Below, in pieces: positions 40,519 through 50,391 of a DNA stretch of 64,000 nucleotides. Origin of the DNA: Butyricimonas faecalis (GTDB lineage: Bacteria > Bacteroidota > Bacteroidia > Bacteroidales > Marinifilaceae). The translations under genes were made by a program, and so were the position numbers. Location of the stretch: the NCBI RefSeq assembly GCF_003991565.1, contig NZ_CP032819.1:496001-560000 (forward strand). The letters run 5' to 3'. Numbering within the stretch: position 1 is the stretch's first letter; the number at the start of each line of letters is the position of its first letter. The notes beneath the pieces are model-generated. The model saw nothing but the letters and a program-made list of their open reading frames with translations, did not search any database and had not been told where the DNA came from.

Positions 40519-43029
40519 ATGGAAAACGTCGGAGAAAAAATTATCAAGATCAACATCGAGGAGGAGATGAAATCTTCGTACATTGACTATTCAATGTCGG
40601 TGATTGTGTCGCGTGCATTACCTGATGTTAGGGACGGTTTGAAACCGGTACAGAGAAGGGTATTATATGGAATGAGCGAATTGGGTGTTACGTCTGGTAA
40701 ACCATTCAAAAAGTCAGCGAGAATCGTCGGAGAGGTACTCGGAAAGTACCACCCTCATGGTGATAGCTCGGTTTACATGGCGATGGTACGTATGGCCCAA
40801 AGTTGGTCTTTGCGTTATCCGCTGGTTGACGGGCAAGGAAACTTCGGTTCCGTGGATGGAGATAGCCCTGCGGCAATGCGTTATACTGAGGCTCGTTTGA
40901 TGAAGGTAACCGAGGACACCTTGGTGGATTTGGATAAGGATACCGTGGACATGATTCCGAACTTCGACGAATCATTAAAAGAACCCAGCGTTCTACCCAC
41001 CAGAATCCCCTTGCTGCTCGTGAATGGTGCATCCGGTATTGCTGTGGGTATGGCGACGAATATGCCTCCTCATAATCTAAGCGATACGGTAGACGCGATT
41101 TGTGCTTATATCGATGATCCGGATATAGAGATAGACGATTTGATCCGGATCATAAAAGCCCCCGATTTCCCCACGGGAGGAACAATTTACGGGTATGCCG
41201 GGGTGAAGGAAGCATATCATACGGGAAGAGGCCGCGTGGTTGTTCGTTCGAAAACATCTGTGGAAACAACTCCTCACGGACGGGAAAAACTGATCGTTCA
41301 CGAAATACCTTATATGGTCAACAAGGCGGAATTGATTTCTCGCATTGCAGACTTGGTAAACGAGAAAAAAATAGATGGAATCTCTAATATCAATGACGAA
41401 TCAGACCGTAGCGGTATGCGTATCGTGATTGATTTGAAAAAAGATGCCATTGCCAATGTCGTACTGAATACATTATTAAAACATACGGCTCTTCAAACTT
41501 CTTTCGGGGTAAACAACATCGCACTCGTTGGAGGTAGACCTCGTTTGTTGAATTTGAAGGACTTGATCCGGTTATTCGTAGAACATCGTCACGATGTCAT
41601 TACACGCCGGACGCGATTTGAATTGAAACAAGCGGAAGATCGAGCTCATATTTTGGAAGGTTTAATCATTGCCAGTGATCATATTGACGAAGTGATCCGA
41701 ATTATCCGGGCATCTAAAACTCCGGATGAAGCGAAAAACAATTTGATTGAACGCTTCTCCTTGACAGAAATTCAGGCTCGGGCGATTGTGGAAATGAGAT
41801 TGCGTCAACTGACCGGTCTGGAGCAAGACAAGCTAAGAGCCGAGTATGACGACATCATGAAACTGATCGAGCATTTGAAGGAAATTTTGGCTAGTTTGGA
41901 ATTAAGAATGCAAATTATCAAGGAAGAACTGCTTCAAGTAAAAGCTCAATATAGCGATGAACGTAAAACCGATATTGTTTATGCATCCGAAGAATTCAAC
42001 CCGGAAGATTTTTATGCCGATGAAGAAATGGTGATCACCATTTCTCACATGGGATATATCAAACGGACACCATTATCTGAATACAAAGTTCAAAACCGCG
42101 GGGGAGTAGGTTCGAAAGGGTCGGCCACGAGAGATGAAGATTTCCTTGAACACATGATCATGGCCACGATGCATAACACCATGTTATTCTTCACGGAAAA
42201 AGGAAAATGTTTCTGGCTGAAAGTATGGGAAATCCCGGAAGGCACCAAACAATCCAAAGGTAGAGCTATCCAGAATCTGTTAAATATCGAGCCGGATGAT
42301 AAGGTGAAAGCTTACATCAACATCCTCAATCTGAAAGACGAAGAGTATATTAATAATAACTATATCGTATTATGCTCTAAACAAGGTATTGTGAAAAAGA
42401 CGACCTTGGAAGCCTATTCTCGTCCGAGAGCAAATGGTGTAAATGCCATTACAATTAAAGAAGGAGATCAATTACTGGATGCAAAAATGACCAATGGCAA
42501 ATGTGACATCATGATTGCAATCAAATCCGGTAAAGCCATCCGTTTCCCGGAAGAAAAAGTTCGTCCCATGGGTAGAACGGCATCTGGGGTGAAAGGTATC
42601 TCGCTAGATAACGAAGGAGACGAGGTAATCGGTATGATTTGCATCGAATCCGGTAAATCCGACGTGTTGGTTGTTTCTGAAAATGGATATGGAAAACGCT
42701 CCAGTATAGAGGATTATCGTATCACCAATAGAGGTGGTAAGGGGGTTAAGACGATCAACATGACGGAAAAGACAGGAAATCTGATAGCCTTACTTGACGT
42801 TACGGATGAAGATAACTTGATGATTATTAACAAGTCTGGATTGACGATAAGACTGGATGTCAGCACTTTGAGAGTTATGGGACGTAACACGCAGGGAGTG
42901 AGATTAATTAATTTGAGAAATGATGATGCTATTGCCGCTGTAGCGAAAGTATCCGCTTCGAAAGAAGAGAATCTTCCGGAAGAAGGGCAGGAGGGAACGG
43001 AAATAGCAGAGTCAAACGATGAAGAATAA
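40519..43029 (+). CDS. gyrA: DNA gyrase subunit A
   Basis: An 836-residue type II topoisomerase subunit that cleaves DNA and, with GyrB, introduces negative supercoils. The catalytic Tyr is in [10 protein letters not shown], and the quinolone-determining region reads [17 protein letters not shown]. The C-terminal beta-pinwheel wraps DNA; its GyrA box is the degenerate QNRGGVG, with a later NRGGKG. An acidic tail ends the protein. The Asp87 position of E. coli is Met here, and Ser83 is conserved. Length and the pinwheel favour GyrA over ParC. Confidence 0.96.
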   Translation: MENVGEKIIKINIEEEMKSSYIDYSMSVIVSRALPDVRDGLKPVQRRVLYGMSELGVTSGKPFKKSARIVGEVLGKYHPHGDSSVYMAMVRMAQSWSLRYPLVDGQGNFGSVDGDSPAAMRYTEARLMKVTEDTLVDLDKDTVDMIPNFDESLKEPSVLPTRIPLLLVNGASGIAVGMATNMPPHNLSDTVDAICAYIDDPDIEIDDLIRIIKAPDFPTGGTIYGYAGVKEAYHTGRGRVVVRSKTSVETTPHGREKLIVHEIPYMVNKAELISRIADLVNEKKIDGISNINDESDRSGMRIVIDLKKDAIANVVLNTLLKHTALQTSFGVNNIALVGGRPRLLNLKDLIRLFVEHRHDVITRRTRFELKQAEDRAHILEGLIIASDHIDEVIRIIRASKTPDEAKNNLIERFSLTEIQARAIVEMRLRQLTGLEQDKLRAEYDDIMKLIEHLKEILASLELRMQIIKEELLQVKAQYSDERKTDIVYASEEFNPEDFYADEEMVITISHMGYIKRTPLSEYKVQNRGGVGSKGSATRDEDFLEHMIMATMHNTMLFFTEKGKCFWLKVWEIPEGTKQSKGRAIQNLLNIEPDDKVKAYINILNLKDEEYINNNYIVLCSKQGIVKKTTLEAYSRPRANGVNAITIKEGDQLLDAKMTNGKCDIMIAIKSGKAIRFPEEKVRPMGRTASGVKGISLDNEGDEVIGMICIESGKSDVLVVSENGYGKRSSIEDYRITNRGGKGVKTINMTEKTGNLIALLDVTDEDNLMIINKSGLTIRLDVSTLRVMGRNTQGVRLINLRNDDAIAAVAKVSASKEENLPEEGQEGTEIAESNDEE

Positions 43030-43072
43030 TTATTTACACATGATATCTAATTGGAACACAAATTTTTAATGT

Positions 43073-44296
43073 ATGAAAAGACTATCTTTTATCATTGCCC
43101 TTCTGCTTTGCGTGAATATATCTTTCGCGCAAAAGGGGAAAGTAACATCTGCTGTTAGCTTTTTCACGCAGGGAAAGCTGGATAAAGCGAAAGAACTGAT
43201 AGATGAGGCTATTGGTCATGAGAATTGCGTAAACTGGGCGAAAGCCTATATGGTTAGAGGACAAATCTACCAAGCAATCTTCGAAACTCAAGATGAGAAT
43301 TACAAAAAACTCTCCAAAGACCCGTTAAGCGTAGCGTGGGACTCTTATCAAAAAGTTATCCAACTGGACGATAAGAATAAATTTGAGAAAGATTTAAAGA
43401 CTCAGTATGCAAACTTGGTTATAGACTTTACTAACCAAGGTGTTATTTGTTACAACCAAGGAATGAAAACAGATGATACCAAAGATTTTAAAGACGCTGT
43501 AAACAATTTCAAACGCGTATTGGAAATCAACGAATCTCCGTTAGGTTCTAAAAAAGTGGACACGACTGTCATCTATAATGCCGGAGTGGCTGCCCACAAA
43601 GCCGGAGATTTGGATGAAGCAATCAAATTCTACAAAAAATCTTTGGAATTAAACTATGAAGCCGGAAAGATTTACGCGATGGTAGCAAATATCCTTTTGG
43701 GACAAAGCCGTGCCGCTAATGAAGCCGGAGATTCTGTTACGGGAAAAGCAAAACAGGAAGAAGCTGTTAATTTCTTACACGAAGGACACAAATTATATCC
43801 GGATGATAACTACATGCTGGTTGAATTGATCAACTACTACTTGATGGGAGATACCCCGGCAAAAGCTGAAGAATTCTTGGATGCAGCCATCAAACAAGAG
43901 CCGAATAAAGCAGAATATTATAGAGCTAAAGGATCTTTATACGAGAAATTGAATCAACCAGAAAAGGCTGAAGCCATGTATCTCAAGACGTTGGAGCTAA
44001 ATCCAAATGACTTCTTCGCACAATACAACTTAGGGAATATTCACTTAAACCGGGTTATTGAAGATCATAAAGTTGTACAGGATATCGTTGATGCAAAGGA
44101 ATATAATGCCGCATTGGACAAAATTATGGATAAATACGAGGCCGTAATTCCTTATTTTGAAAAAGCATTGGAATTAAATCCTAATGACAGTAACACGTTG
44201 TCTACTTTGAAAGAATTATATTTCCGCTTGAGAACAAAAAATAAAGTTTATCAAGAGAAATATGACAAAACAATGGAGAAGTTAAAAAGCTTGTAA
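43073..44296 (+). CDS. Exported TPR-repeat protein
   Basis: A 407-residue protein with a signal peptide (MKRLSFIIALLLCVNISFAQ) and several tetratricopeptide repeats, for example YNAGVAAHKAGDLDEAIKFY, YRAKGSLYEKLNQPEKAEAM and AQYNLGNIHLN. TPR arrays make protein-protein contacts, and this one should sit in the periplasm. Such proteins commonly follow gyrA in Bacteroidetes. No enzymatic motif. A terminator follows at 44308. Confidence 0.9.
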   Translation: MKRLSFIIALLLCVNISFAQKGKVTSAVSFFTQGKLDKAKELIDEAIGHENCVNWAKAYMVRGQIYQAIFETQDENYKKLSKDPLSVAWDSYQKVIQLDDKNKFEKDLKTQYANLVIDFTNQGVICYNQGMKTDDTKDFKDAVNNFKRVLEINESPLGSKKVDTTVIYNAGVAAHKAGDLDEAIKFYKKSLELNYEAGKIYAMVANILLGQSRAANEAGDSVTGKAKQEEAVNFLHEGHKLYPDDNYMLVELINYYLMGDTPAKAEEFLDAAIKQEPNKAEYYRAKGSLYEKLNQPEKAEAMYLKTLELNPNDFFAQYNLGNIHLNRVIEDHKVVQDIVDAKEYNAALDKIMDKYEAVIPYFEKALELNPNDSNTLSTLKELYFRLRTKNKVYQEKYDKTMEKLKSL

Positions 44297-44307
44297 AGAT
44301 CACAAGG

Positions 44308-44340
44308 AGAAGGAGATATATGATTCTCCTTCTTTTTTTA
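44308..44340 (+). terminator. Terminator after the TPR gene
   Basis: AGAAGGAG (44308-44315) pairs with CTCCTTCT (44326-44333), followed by a T run. Confidence 0.9.
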
Positions 44341-44432
44341 GTGTTTAATTATTAACATAATATCAATTATAAGACATTTATTATGCGAGAAGAAAAGATT
44401 ACTTTTTCTTTTCATGATCTTTCAAAAGTTAC

Positions 44433-44440
44433 TATATTTG
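44433..44440 (+). promoter_or_regulatory. -7 box of the SDR gene
   Basis: TATATTTG gives a start near 44447 and a 23-nt leader, supporting the ATG at 44470 over the upstream in-frame ATG at 44383. Confidence 0.6.
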
Positions 44441-44469
44441 TAAGTTACAAACATCTAAGAATAATATTC

Positions 44470-45279
44470 ATGCAAAATAAAGTTGTAATTATTACAGGAG
44501 CTTCTTCTGGCATCGGTAAAGCACTTGTTTATGAATTTGCAAAACGTGGTGCAAAAATTTCCATGGGTGCTCGGAATTTAGATGAATTACAAAAAATCGA
44601 GACAGATTTGAAAGCGCAAGGTGTTGATGCTCTTTCCGTTCAAACAGACGTTACTCAAGAGGCAGATTGTAAAAATCTAATTGAAAAAACGGTTGAGCGA
44701 TTTGGTAAAATTGATGTTCTTGTAAATAATGCCGGAATATCCATGCGTGCACTATTTGTGGATTTGGAATTGGATGTCATACGTCGTTTAATGGACGTGA
44801 ATTTTTGGGGAACGGTTTATTGTACCAAATTCGCGCTACCCTATATATTAAAAACGAAAGGTAGTTTAGTCGGGATTATTTCTGTTGCCGGCTTTTTGGG
44901 GTTACCCGGCAGAACCGGATATTCTGCCAGCAAATTTGCCGTGCGCGGATTCTTGAACACATTGCGGGTCGAAAACTTAAAGAAAGGATTGCATGTCCTT
45001 GTTGCTGCACCCGGATTCACGGCTTCTAATATACGGAAAACAGCTTTAGTCGCTGACGGCCGTCAACAAGGCGATAGTCCGCGGGCTGAAGACAAAATGA
45101 TGAGTGCAGAAAGATGTGCCCAAATAATTGTGAATGGCGTTGTGAAACGTAAACGGGAAATCGTGATGACACTGGTTGAAGGAAAAATATCCGTCTTCTT
45201 AAGCAAATGGTTCCCTAGCTTATTGGACAAACTTGCTTACAGCCACATGGCTAAAGAGCCCGATTCACCATTTAAATAA
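44470..45279 (+). CDS. Short-chain dehydrogenase/reductase
   Basis: A 269-residue SDR. Cofactor motif VIITGASSGIGKALVYEFA at the N-terminus, NNAG in VLVNNAGISM, and catalytic Ser-Tyr-Lys in IISVAGFLGLPGRTGYSASKF. The C-terminal 50 residues extend the core and carry a basic, hydrophobic patch (VEGKISVFLSKWFPSLLDKL) that may touch the membrane, as in DltE/Sdr-type family members. Substrate unknown. Confidence 0.93.
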   Translation: MQNKVVIITGASSGIGKALVYEFAKRGAKISMGARNLDELQKIETDLKAQGVDALSVQTDVTQEADCKNLIEKTVERFGKIDVLVNNAGISMRALFVDLELDVIRRLMDVNFWGTVYCTKFALPYILKTKGSLVGIISVAGFLGLPGRTGYSASKFAVRGFLNTLRVENLKKGLHVLVAAPGFTASNIRKTALVADGRQQGDSPRAEDKMMSAERCAQIIVNGVVKRKREIVMTLVEGKISVFLSKWFPSLLDKLAYSHMAKEPDSPFK

Positions 45280-45293
45280 CGAATATAAAGCAC

Positions 45294-46895
45294 ATGAGAA
45301 ATCTTGTACTTGTCACTTTTATATTTCTAATATCCATAACTTCCCTTTTTGCCCAGAAAAGAGAACATACACGTGTTATGCCTAAATTGTCATCTTCTCG
45401 CGTGTTACCCTTGAAACATAACAAAATAGATTCTCTTTATCATACTCGTCCTCAACTCAAATACATTTATTTGCATCATAAAAATCAACATATTGATGAT
45501 CCGCACGTTCGCTATGCTTTGGAAAACTTGAAAAAAGAAAGAATGAAATATTATGAGTTATACAAGGCCATCAATACATTAAGTGATTACGCTGAAAATG
45601 AACATATTAAATATATGCTCAATTACGTGAGGAACTATTTTGAAACCGTACAGGCAAAAGAAGAAGCTATTCATCAGATTCAGGACCGTATAAAAAAAGA
45701 TAGTATCGAATTCTATAAAGAACATCCAGAAGATTCCATACATTACGATAAATTGTTAAACCAGAATTTGAAGACATTACTCTCCTTTATGGAGCAGGAT
45801 GTGAATTATCAATGGATGAAGGAAAAAAGTCGTGATTCCGTACAAATCACCTTATTGTCAGCCTCTAACCATCCTAAAAACTTGTGGCTAAACACGGGAA
45901 AAACACAATATTATCGCTTTATGGCAGAGAACTTTATTGGTGACACGATCGGTACTTGGGTAAAAGTAATGCCGCGGGGAAATCAACTGAAATTCTTTCT
46001 GGATGAAAATGTTTATCAATATCAGAAATATTCTGAACCCAAAGAAATTATTAAAGAATGCCTTCTAGAATCCTCTGATTCAATATATTTTGTACTGTCG
46101 GAAATGAATGTCGGTCCCATATCCCGAAGGTACTGGATGTACTATTCCGATGTCACTTTTTCTTTTGGACAAGGGTTTATTAGTAGCAACTGGGCCAGCG
46201 GTGGTGAAAACTCGCTATCCATTCTCTCTGACTTAAAGTATTTTGCAACGTATAAAAAGAATAACACAACGTGGGAAAACTCGATCCGTTATCGCCTGGG
46301 AGCCTTAAAAAGCGGTAGTGAAGACTTGAGTAAAAATGAAGATAAATTGGAACTCCAATCGAAACTGGGAATAAAAGCTTTTAAACATTGGAACTACGCC
46401 ACGCAGTTCGATATGAATACCGTGTTGTTCAAAGCAAAAAACAACCCGAATAAAGAAGTCGTTGCAGCCTTTTTAACACCTGGAAATTTCACCTTGTCTT
46501 TGGGTTTGGACTATAAACCCAAGAGTAACATTTCTTTGTACCTGTCTCCTATCGCCGGACAATGGGTATATATGCGTGATACAAACCTTGTCGCACCCAA
46601 GCGTTATGGATTGGAAGCAGGGAAAAAATTCAAAAGTGATGCCGGTGCTAAAGTTGAATTGAAAAACCAGCATGAATTCTTTAAATTCTTAAAAATTGAC
46701 AATCATCTGATTATATTCTCCAGTTACTATGAACAACCGGAAAAATTGACAATGGACTGGCGACTGACGCTGAATTTTAAAATCAATTATTTCATGCAGA
46801 CCTCCATTTACGCCAATGCCGTTTACAATCAGAATGATTCTAAAAAGATACAATTAAAACAGACATTAAACTTAGGAGTTTACTTTAGATTTTAA
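45294..46895 (+). CDS. DUF3078 outer-membrane beta-barrel protein
   Basis: A 533-residue exported protein. The signal peptide is MRNLVLVTFIFLISITSLFA. A helical region (about residues 60-180) precedes the DUF3078 barrel, whose landmark is ISSNWASGGENSLSIL. Alternating aromatic strands follow, ending GVYFRF, a typical outer-membrane C-terminus. The long helical N-terminal part is larger than in most DUF3078 proteins. Function unknown. Confidence 0.88.
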   Translation: MRNLVLVTFIFLISITSLFAQKREHTRVMPKLSSSRVLPLKHNKIDSLYHTRPQLKYIYLHHKNQHIDDPHVRYALENLKKERMKYYELYKAINTLSDYAENEHIKYMLNYVRNYFETVQAKEEAIHQIQDRIKKDSIEFYKEHPEDSIHYDKLLNQNLKTLLSFMEQDVNYQWMKEKSRDSVQITLLSASNHPKNLWLNTGKTQYYRFMAENFIGDTIGTWVKVMPRGNQLKFFLDENVYQYQKYSEPKEIIKECLLESSDSIYFVLSEMNVGPISRRYWMYYSDVTFSFGQGFISSNWASGGENSLSILSDLKYFATYKKNNTTWENSIRYRLGALKSGSEDLSKNEDKLELQSKLGIKAFKHWNYATQFDMNTVLFKAKNNPNKEVVAAFLTPGNFTLSLGLDYKPKSNISLYLSPIAGQWVYMRDTNLVAPKRYGLEAGKKFKSDAGAKVELKNQHEFFKFLKIDNHLIIFSSYYEQPEKLTMDWRLTLNFKINYFMQTSIYANAVYNQNDSKKIQLKQTLNLGVYFRF

Positions 46896-46900
46896 AACAT

Positions 46901-47947
46901 ATGATGAATTTTGAATCCTGCGAGATCAACAATATCGTGATCCATGATATCGGTAATAAGTACGAGGACGGCAAATTGCGTTTCTCGGAAGCTTGTTTCT
47001 TACCGGATGATATGGATGTTCACAACCTACTTAAAAGTTATTTTCTTGCACCTTTTAAAAAGGATGCTTATTTCCGCTTTGCCCCTATCGAGGATAACTT
47101 ATACCATAATTTGGTGTATAATGCGATAAATTCCATATTTGAAGATAACACGAATTTTTACGAGGCTTCGTTAAATATTGCACAGCATCTATTCGACCAG
47201 TCGAACCATCCGAACATAAAAGCCGGAGAGTTATACATGGTCCATTTCAAAAACTGCGTGCTGGAAGAAGGACCTTGTGATGCTATCGGTATTTTCAAAT
47301 CAGAAACGAAGGATACTTTCCTGAAAATCATCATGAATGATAATAGTTATCAGCTGGAAAGCGAATCGGGAATCAATATCAAGAAATTAGATAAGGCCTG
47401 TTTGGTATTCAATATTGAGAGTGAAAACGGTTATCGGGTAAGCATTTTGGACAAGACCAATTCCACGGAAGCAGTTTACTGGACGACTGATTTTTTAGGA
47501 TTGGAACAATGTGAGGATAACTATTTCCAGACATCCAACTATTTGAAACTCTGCAAAGATTTTGTTCAGGAGGTTTATAACCAGGAAAATGATATTCCGA
47601 AAGCTGACCAAATTGATATGCTTAATCGCTCTATTGATTACTTTAAAAAAGCAGATACATTCAATGAAAACTTGTTCAAAGAAGAAGTGGTCTCCGATCC
47701 GCAAATCATCGATGCTTTTGAGAATTTCAAAAACTATTATGAAGAAAAGAACGAACTCGCGTTAAAAGACCAATTTGATGTATCCAACAGTGCGGTAAAA
47801 GATGAAAAAAAATACTTTAAGCACGTGTTGAAATTGGACAAAAACTTTCATGTTTATATTCACGGACAAAAGAAATACATCGAGAAAGGGTACGACTCGG
47901 ACCGGGATATGAATTATTACAAGTTATATTTTAGAGAAGAAAACTAA
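46901..47947 (+). CDS. 37-kDa nucleoid-associated protein family (NdpA/YejK)
   Basis: A 348-residue cytoplasmic protein. N-terminal INNIVIHDIGNKYEDGKLRF and the middle GELYMVHFKNCVLEEGPCD match the nucleoid-associated protein family, whose members bind DNA and RNA. The gene starts 5 bp after the DUF3078 stop and 12 bp before mltG, so it lies within a possible operon. Two ATG codons occur at the start. Confidence 0.88.
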   Translation: MMNFESCEINNIVIHDIGNKYEDGKLRFSEACFLPDDMDVHNLLKSYFLAPFKKDAYFRFAPIEDNLYHNLVYNAINSIFEDNTNFYEASLNIAQHLFDQSNHPNIKAGELYMVHFKNCVLEEGPCDAIGIFKSETKDTFLKIIMNDNSYQLESESGINIKKLDKACLVFNIESENGYRVSILDKTNSTEAVYWTTDFLGLEQCEDNYFQTSNYLKLCKDFVQEVYNQENDIPKADQIDMLNRSIDYFKKADTFNENLFKEEVVSDPQIIDAFENFKNYYEEKNELALKDQFDVSNSAVKDEKKYFKHVLKLDKNFHVYIHGQKKYIEKGYDSDRDMNYYKLYFREEN

Positions 47948-47959
47948 TATTTCCTGCTT

Positions 47960-48994
47960 ATGAGCAAAAAAATCAGGAACATCGTTATCATATTAGGTAT
48001 ATTGGTCGTTGCCGTTGGCATCTGTGCGGGATTAGGATATTATTATATTCTGGCTCCAAACACGAATGTCAAGGATGACGGTATTATTTACTTGCGGGAT
48101 AACAGTACCCTATCACAGGTGCTCGACGCCCTGCGAAGATATGGGTATATCGAAAATACCCACACCCCCGGTGTGGTCGCCAGACTGAAACGTTTTACTT
48201 CACCCGTGAAATCCGGAAGGTATAAAATTCGGGACAAAATGAACAATAATGAATTGATCAACATGTTTCGGTCCGGAAACCAATACCCGGTTTACTTCAC
48301 CTTTAATAATATGCGGACGCTGGATGAATTTGCCGGGAAAGCTCATGAAGAATTAAATACCTCCAAAGAAGAATTGCTAACCCTGTTGAAAGATGCTGAT
48401 GTGCTCGCCGATTTAGGATTTGATACTACCACGATCATGGCCATGTTTATTCCTAATACCTACCAGATCTATTGGAACACCCCGGCTCTTGATCTGTTGA
48501 AACGAATGAAAAAAGAATACCATCGTTTCTGGAATGAAGACCGGATGGCAAAAGCATCGGCAATTGGACTTTCCCCGGAACAAGTAATTACGTTGGCCTC
48601 GATCATTGAAGAAGAGACCGTGAAAGCAGAGGAGTACCCCGTCATCGCGGGCGTTTACATCAATCGACTGAACCGGGGAATCAAATTGGATGCTTGTCCG
48701 ACACTTAAATTCGTACTGGGAGATTTCACGATAAGTCGTATTCTGGATCGTTACCTGAAGATAAATTCACCCTACAATACATATATGTACGCCGGGCTTC
48801 CCCCGGGACCGATCCGGATGGCTTCCATCAAGGTCATTGATAGCGTGTTGAATTATCAAAAGCATGATTATCTGTATTTCTGCGCTAAAAGTGACTTTTC
48901 CGGCTACCACAACTTCTCGAAAACACTCCGCCAGCATAACATCTATGCCCGGGAGTACCATCAAGAATTGAACAAACGGAAGATATGGAAGTAA
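47960..48994 (+). CDS. mltG: Endolytic murein transglycosylase MltG
   Basis: A 344-residue inner-membrane lytic transglycosylase that cuts nascent glycan strands. One N-terminal transmembrane helix (NIVIILGILVVAVGICAGLG, about residues 6-25) is followed by the periplasmic YceG domain. The catalytic Glu lies in LASIIEEETVKAEEYPVIAG with VYINRL, and the C-terminal YAGLPPGPI is conserved. Confidence 0.95.
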   Translation: MSKKIRNIVIILGILVVAVGICAGLGYYYILAPNTNVKDDGIIYLRDNSTLSQVLDALRRYGYIENTHTPGVVARLKRFTSPVKSGRYKIRDKMNNNELINMFRSGNQYPVYFTFNNMRTLDEFAGKAHEELNTSKEELLTLLKDADVLADLGFDTTTIMAMFIPNTYQIYWNTPALDLLKRMKKEYHRFWNEDRMAKASAIGLSPEQVITLASIIEEETVKAEEYPVIAGVYINRLNRGIKLDACPTLKFVLGDFTISRILDRYLKINSPYNTYMYAGLPPGPIRMASIKVIDSVLNYQKHDYLYFCAKSDFSGYHNFSKTLRQHNIYAREYHQELNKRKIWK

Positions 48995-49099
48995 AATTAC
49001 GTGGAAAAGCCAAAAACTAAATGAACTCTTAAATTCTAAACTTTTCCTGTGTGGCTGGAATCTAAAATTTTAAATCTAAAATCTAAAATGGTAAATTTC

Positions 49100-49130
49100 T
49101 TTGTAAATCCGAAGGAAAGTAGTAACTTTG
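49100..49130 (+). promoter_or_regulatory. Promoter of the rpsF-rpsR-rplI operon
   Basis: TTTG (49100-49103), 19-bp spacer, then TAACTTTG (49123-49130). Transcription should begin near 49136, leaving a leader of about 45 nt. Short ATCTAAAA repeats precede it. Confidence 0.8.
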
Positions 49131-49181
49131 CGGGCGATAAATAAATTTTTATTACATTAATGTATTAATAAACAATCAGTT

Positions 49182-49532
49182 ATGTTGAATCATTACGAAA
49201 CCGTTTTCATCACAACTCCCGTTTTATCTGAAATACAGGTAAAGGAAGCGGTAGAAAAATTCAAAGCTGTTATTACCGAGAATGGCGGTAATATCGAGCA
49301 CGAGGAGGCTTGGGGTCTACGCAAGCTGGCTTATCCAATCCAAAAGAAAACGACAGGTTTTTATCACTTAATCCAATTCGAAGGAGAAGGTACACTAGTT
49401 AATAAACTGGAAACTTCTTACAGACGTGACGAAAAAGTGATTCGTTTCTTGACGTTCAGATTAGACAAGTATGCTTACGAGTATGCATTGAAAAGAAGAG
49501 CTAAAAATCAAGTAAAACAAGAGGAGAAATAA
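49182..49532 (+). CDS. rpsF: 30S ribosomal protein S6
   Basis: A 116-residue S6. The start [20 protein letters not shown] and [20 protein letters not shown] are diagnostic. It binds S18 on the 30S platform. First gene of the conserved S6-S18-L9 operon, with a strong Bacteroidetes promoter upstream. Confidence 0.98.
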   Translation: MLNHYETVFITTPVLSEIQVKEAVEKFKAVITENGGNIEHEEAWGLRKLAYPIQKKTTGFYHLIQFEGEGTLVNKLETSYRRDEKVIRFLTFRLDKYAYEYALKRRAKNQVKQEEK

Positions 49533-49535
49533 GCC

Positions 49536-49805
49536 ATGGCACAGAACGAAAGCGAAATTAGATATTTAACCCCCCCAACGGTTGAAATCAAAAAGAAAAA
49601 GTACTGTCGATTCAAAAAAGCAAAAATCAAATTCATCGACTACAAAGATCCGGAATTTTTAAAGAAATTCTTGAATGAACAAGGAAAGATTCTTCCTAGA
49701 AGAATTACCGGAACTTCTGTGAAGTACCAAAAGAAAGTAGCAACCGCTGTGAAGAGAGCAAGACATCTTGCTTTGTTGCCCTACTTAACCGACTTGATGA
49801 AATAA
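49536..49805 (+). CDS. rpsR: 30S ribosomal protein S18
   Basis: An 89-residue S18 with [33 protein letters not shown] and [11 protein letters not shown]. It starts 3 bp after rpsF, consistent with coupled synthesis of the S6-S18 pair. The start context (aagccATGG) is unremarkable. Confidence 0.98.
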   Translation: MAQNESEIRYLTPPTVEIKKKKYCRFKKAKIKFIDYKDPEFLKKFLNEQGKILPRRITGTSVKYQKKVATAVKRARHLALLPYLTDLMK

Positions 49806-49826
49806 TTTTAAGGAAGGAGGACACAA

Positions 49827-50267
49827 ATGGAGATAATATTATTGACAGACATAGCCAACTTAGGACATAAGGATGACATCGTTGATGTAAAACAAGGTTA
49901 CGGACGTAACTACCTTATCCCTCAAGGTTACGCTATTTTAGCAACACCTTCTGCTAGAAAAGTTGTTGCAGAGAATTTAAGACAAAGAGCTCACAAAGAA
50001 GCTAAATTGAAAGCAGAGGCAGAAGAATTAGCAGCAAAATTGGCTGAGGTAAAACTTACGATCGGGGCTAAAACCAGCTCTACCGGTAAGATCTTCGGTT
50101 CTGTTAACAGCATCATGATTTCTGAAAGTTTGAAGGAGAAAGGTTTCGACATCGACCGGAAGAAGATCGTGCTGAAAGATGTAAAAGAAGTTGGAACTTA
50201 TACCGCTCTTATCAAACTTCACAGAGAAGTGAAAGTTGATGTTGAGTTCGAAGTAGTTTCAGAATAA
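49827..50267 (+). CDS. rplI: 50S ribosomal protein L9
   Basis: A 146-residue L9. The N-terminal domain LTDIANLGHKDDIVDVKQGY then GRNYLIPQGYAI is diagnostic, followed by the long connecting helix rich in Lys, Ala and Glu and the C-terminal domain (KIFGSVNSIMISESL). A purine-rich AAGGAGG lies about 8 nt before the ATG, a strong Shine-Dalgarno for this phylum. Confidence 0.98.
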   Translation: MEIILLTDIANLGHKDDIVDVKQGYGRNYLIPQGYAILATPSARKVVAENLRQRAHKEAKLKAEAEELAAKLAEVKLTIGAKTSSTGKIFGSVNSIMISESLKEKGFDIDRKKIVLKDVKEVGTYTALIKLHREVKVDVEFEVVSE

Positions 50268-50322
50268 TTAAAACAAGTCATTAACAAGACTTAAACGTAT
50301 TTCCAAACATATTCCAAACGCT

Positions 50323-50349
50323 AAAAGCACCCCCAAAGGGTGCTTTTTT
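50323..50349 (+). terminator. Terminator of the ribosomal operon
   Basis: AAAGCACCC pairs with GGGTGCTTT around a 5-nt loop, followed by a T run, about 55 bp after rplI. Confidence 0.92.
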
Positions 50350-50361
50350 TGCGAAAAACCT

Positions 50362-50369
50362 TATCTTTG
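50362..50369 (+). promoter_or_regulatory. -7 box of uvrA
   Basis: TATCTTTG matches TAnnTTTG, 22 bp before the ATG. The expected -33 position overlaps the preceding terminator and has no TTTG. Confidence 0.5.
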
Positions 50370-50391
50370 TATATATTTTGGAAGGACATAT

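Noticed and set aside
50352..50391. SOS (LexA) box before uvrA
   Set aside because: No palindrome near the uvrA promoter; only the -7 box is evident.
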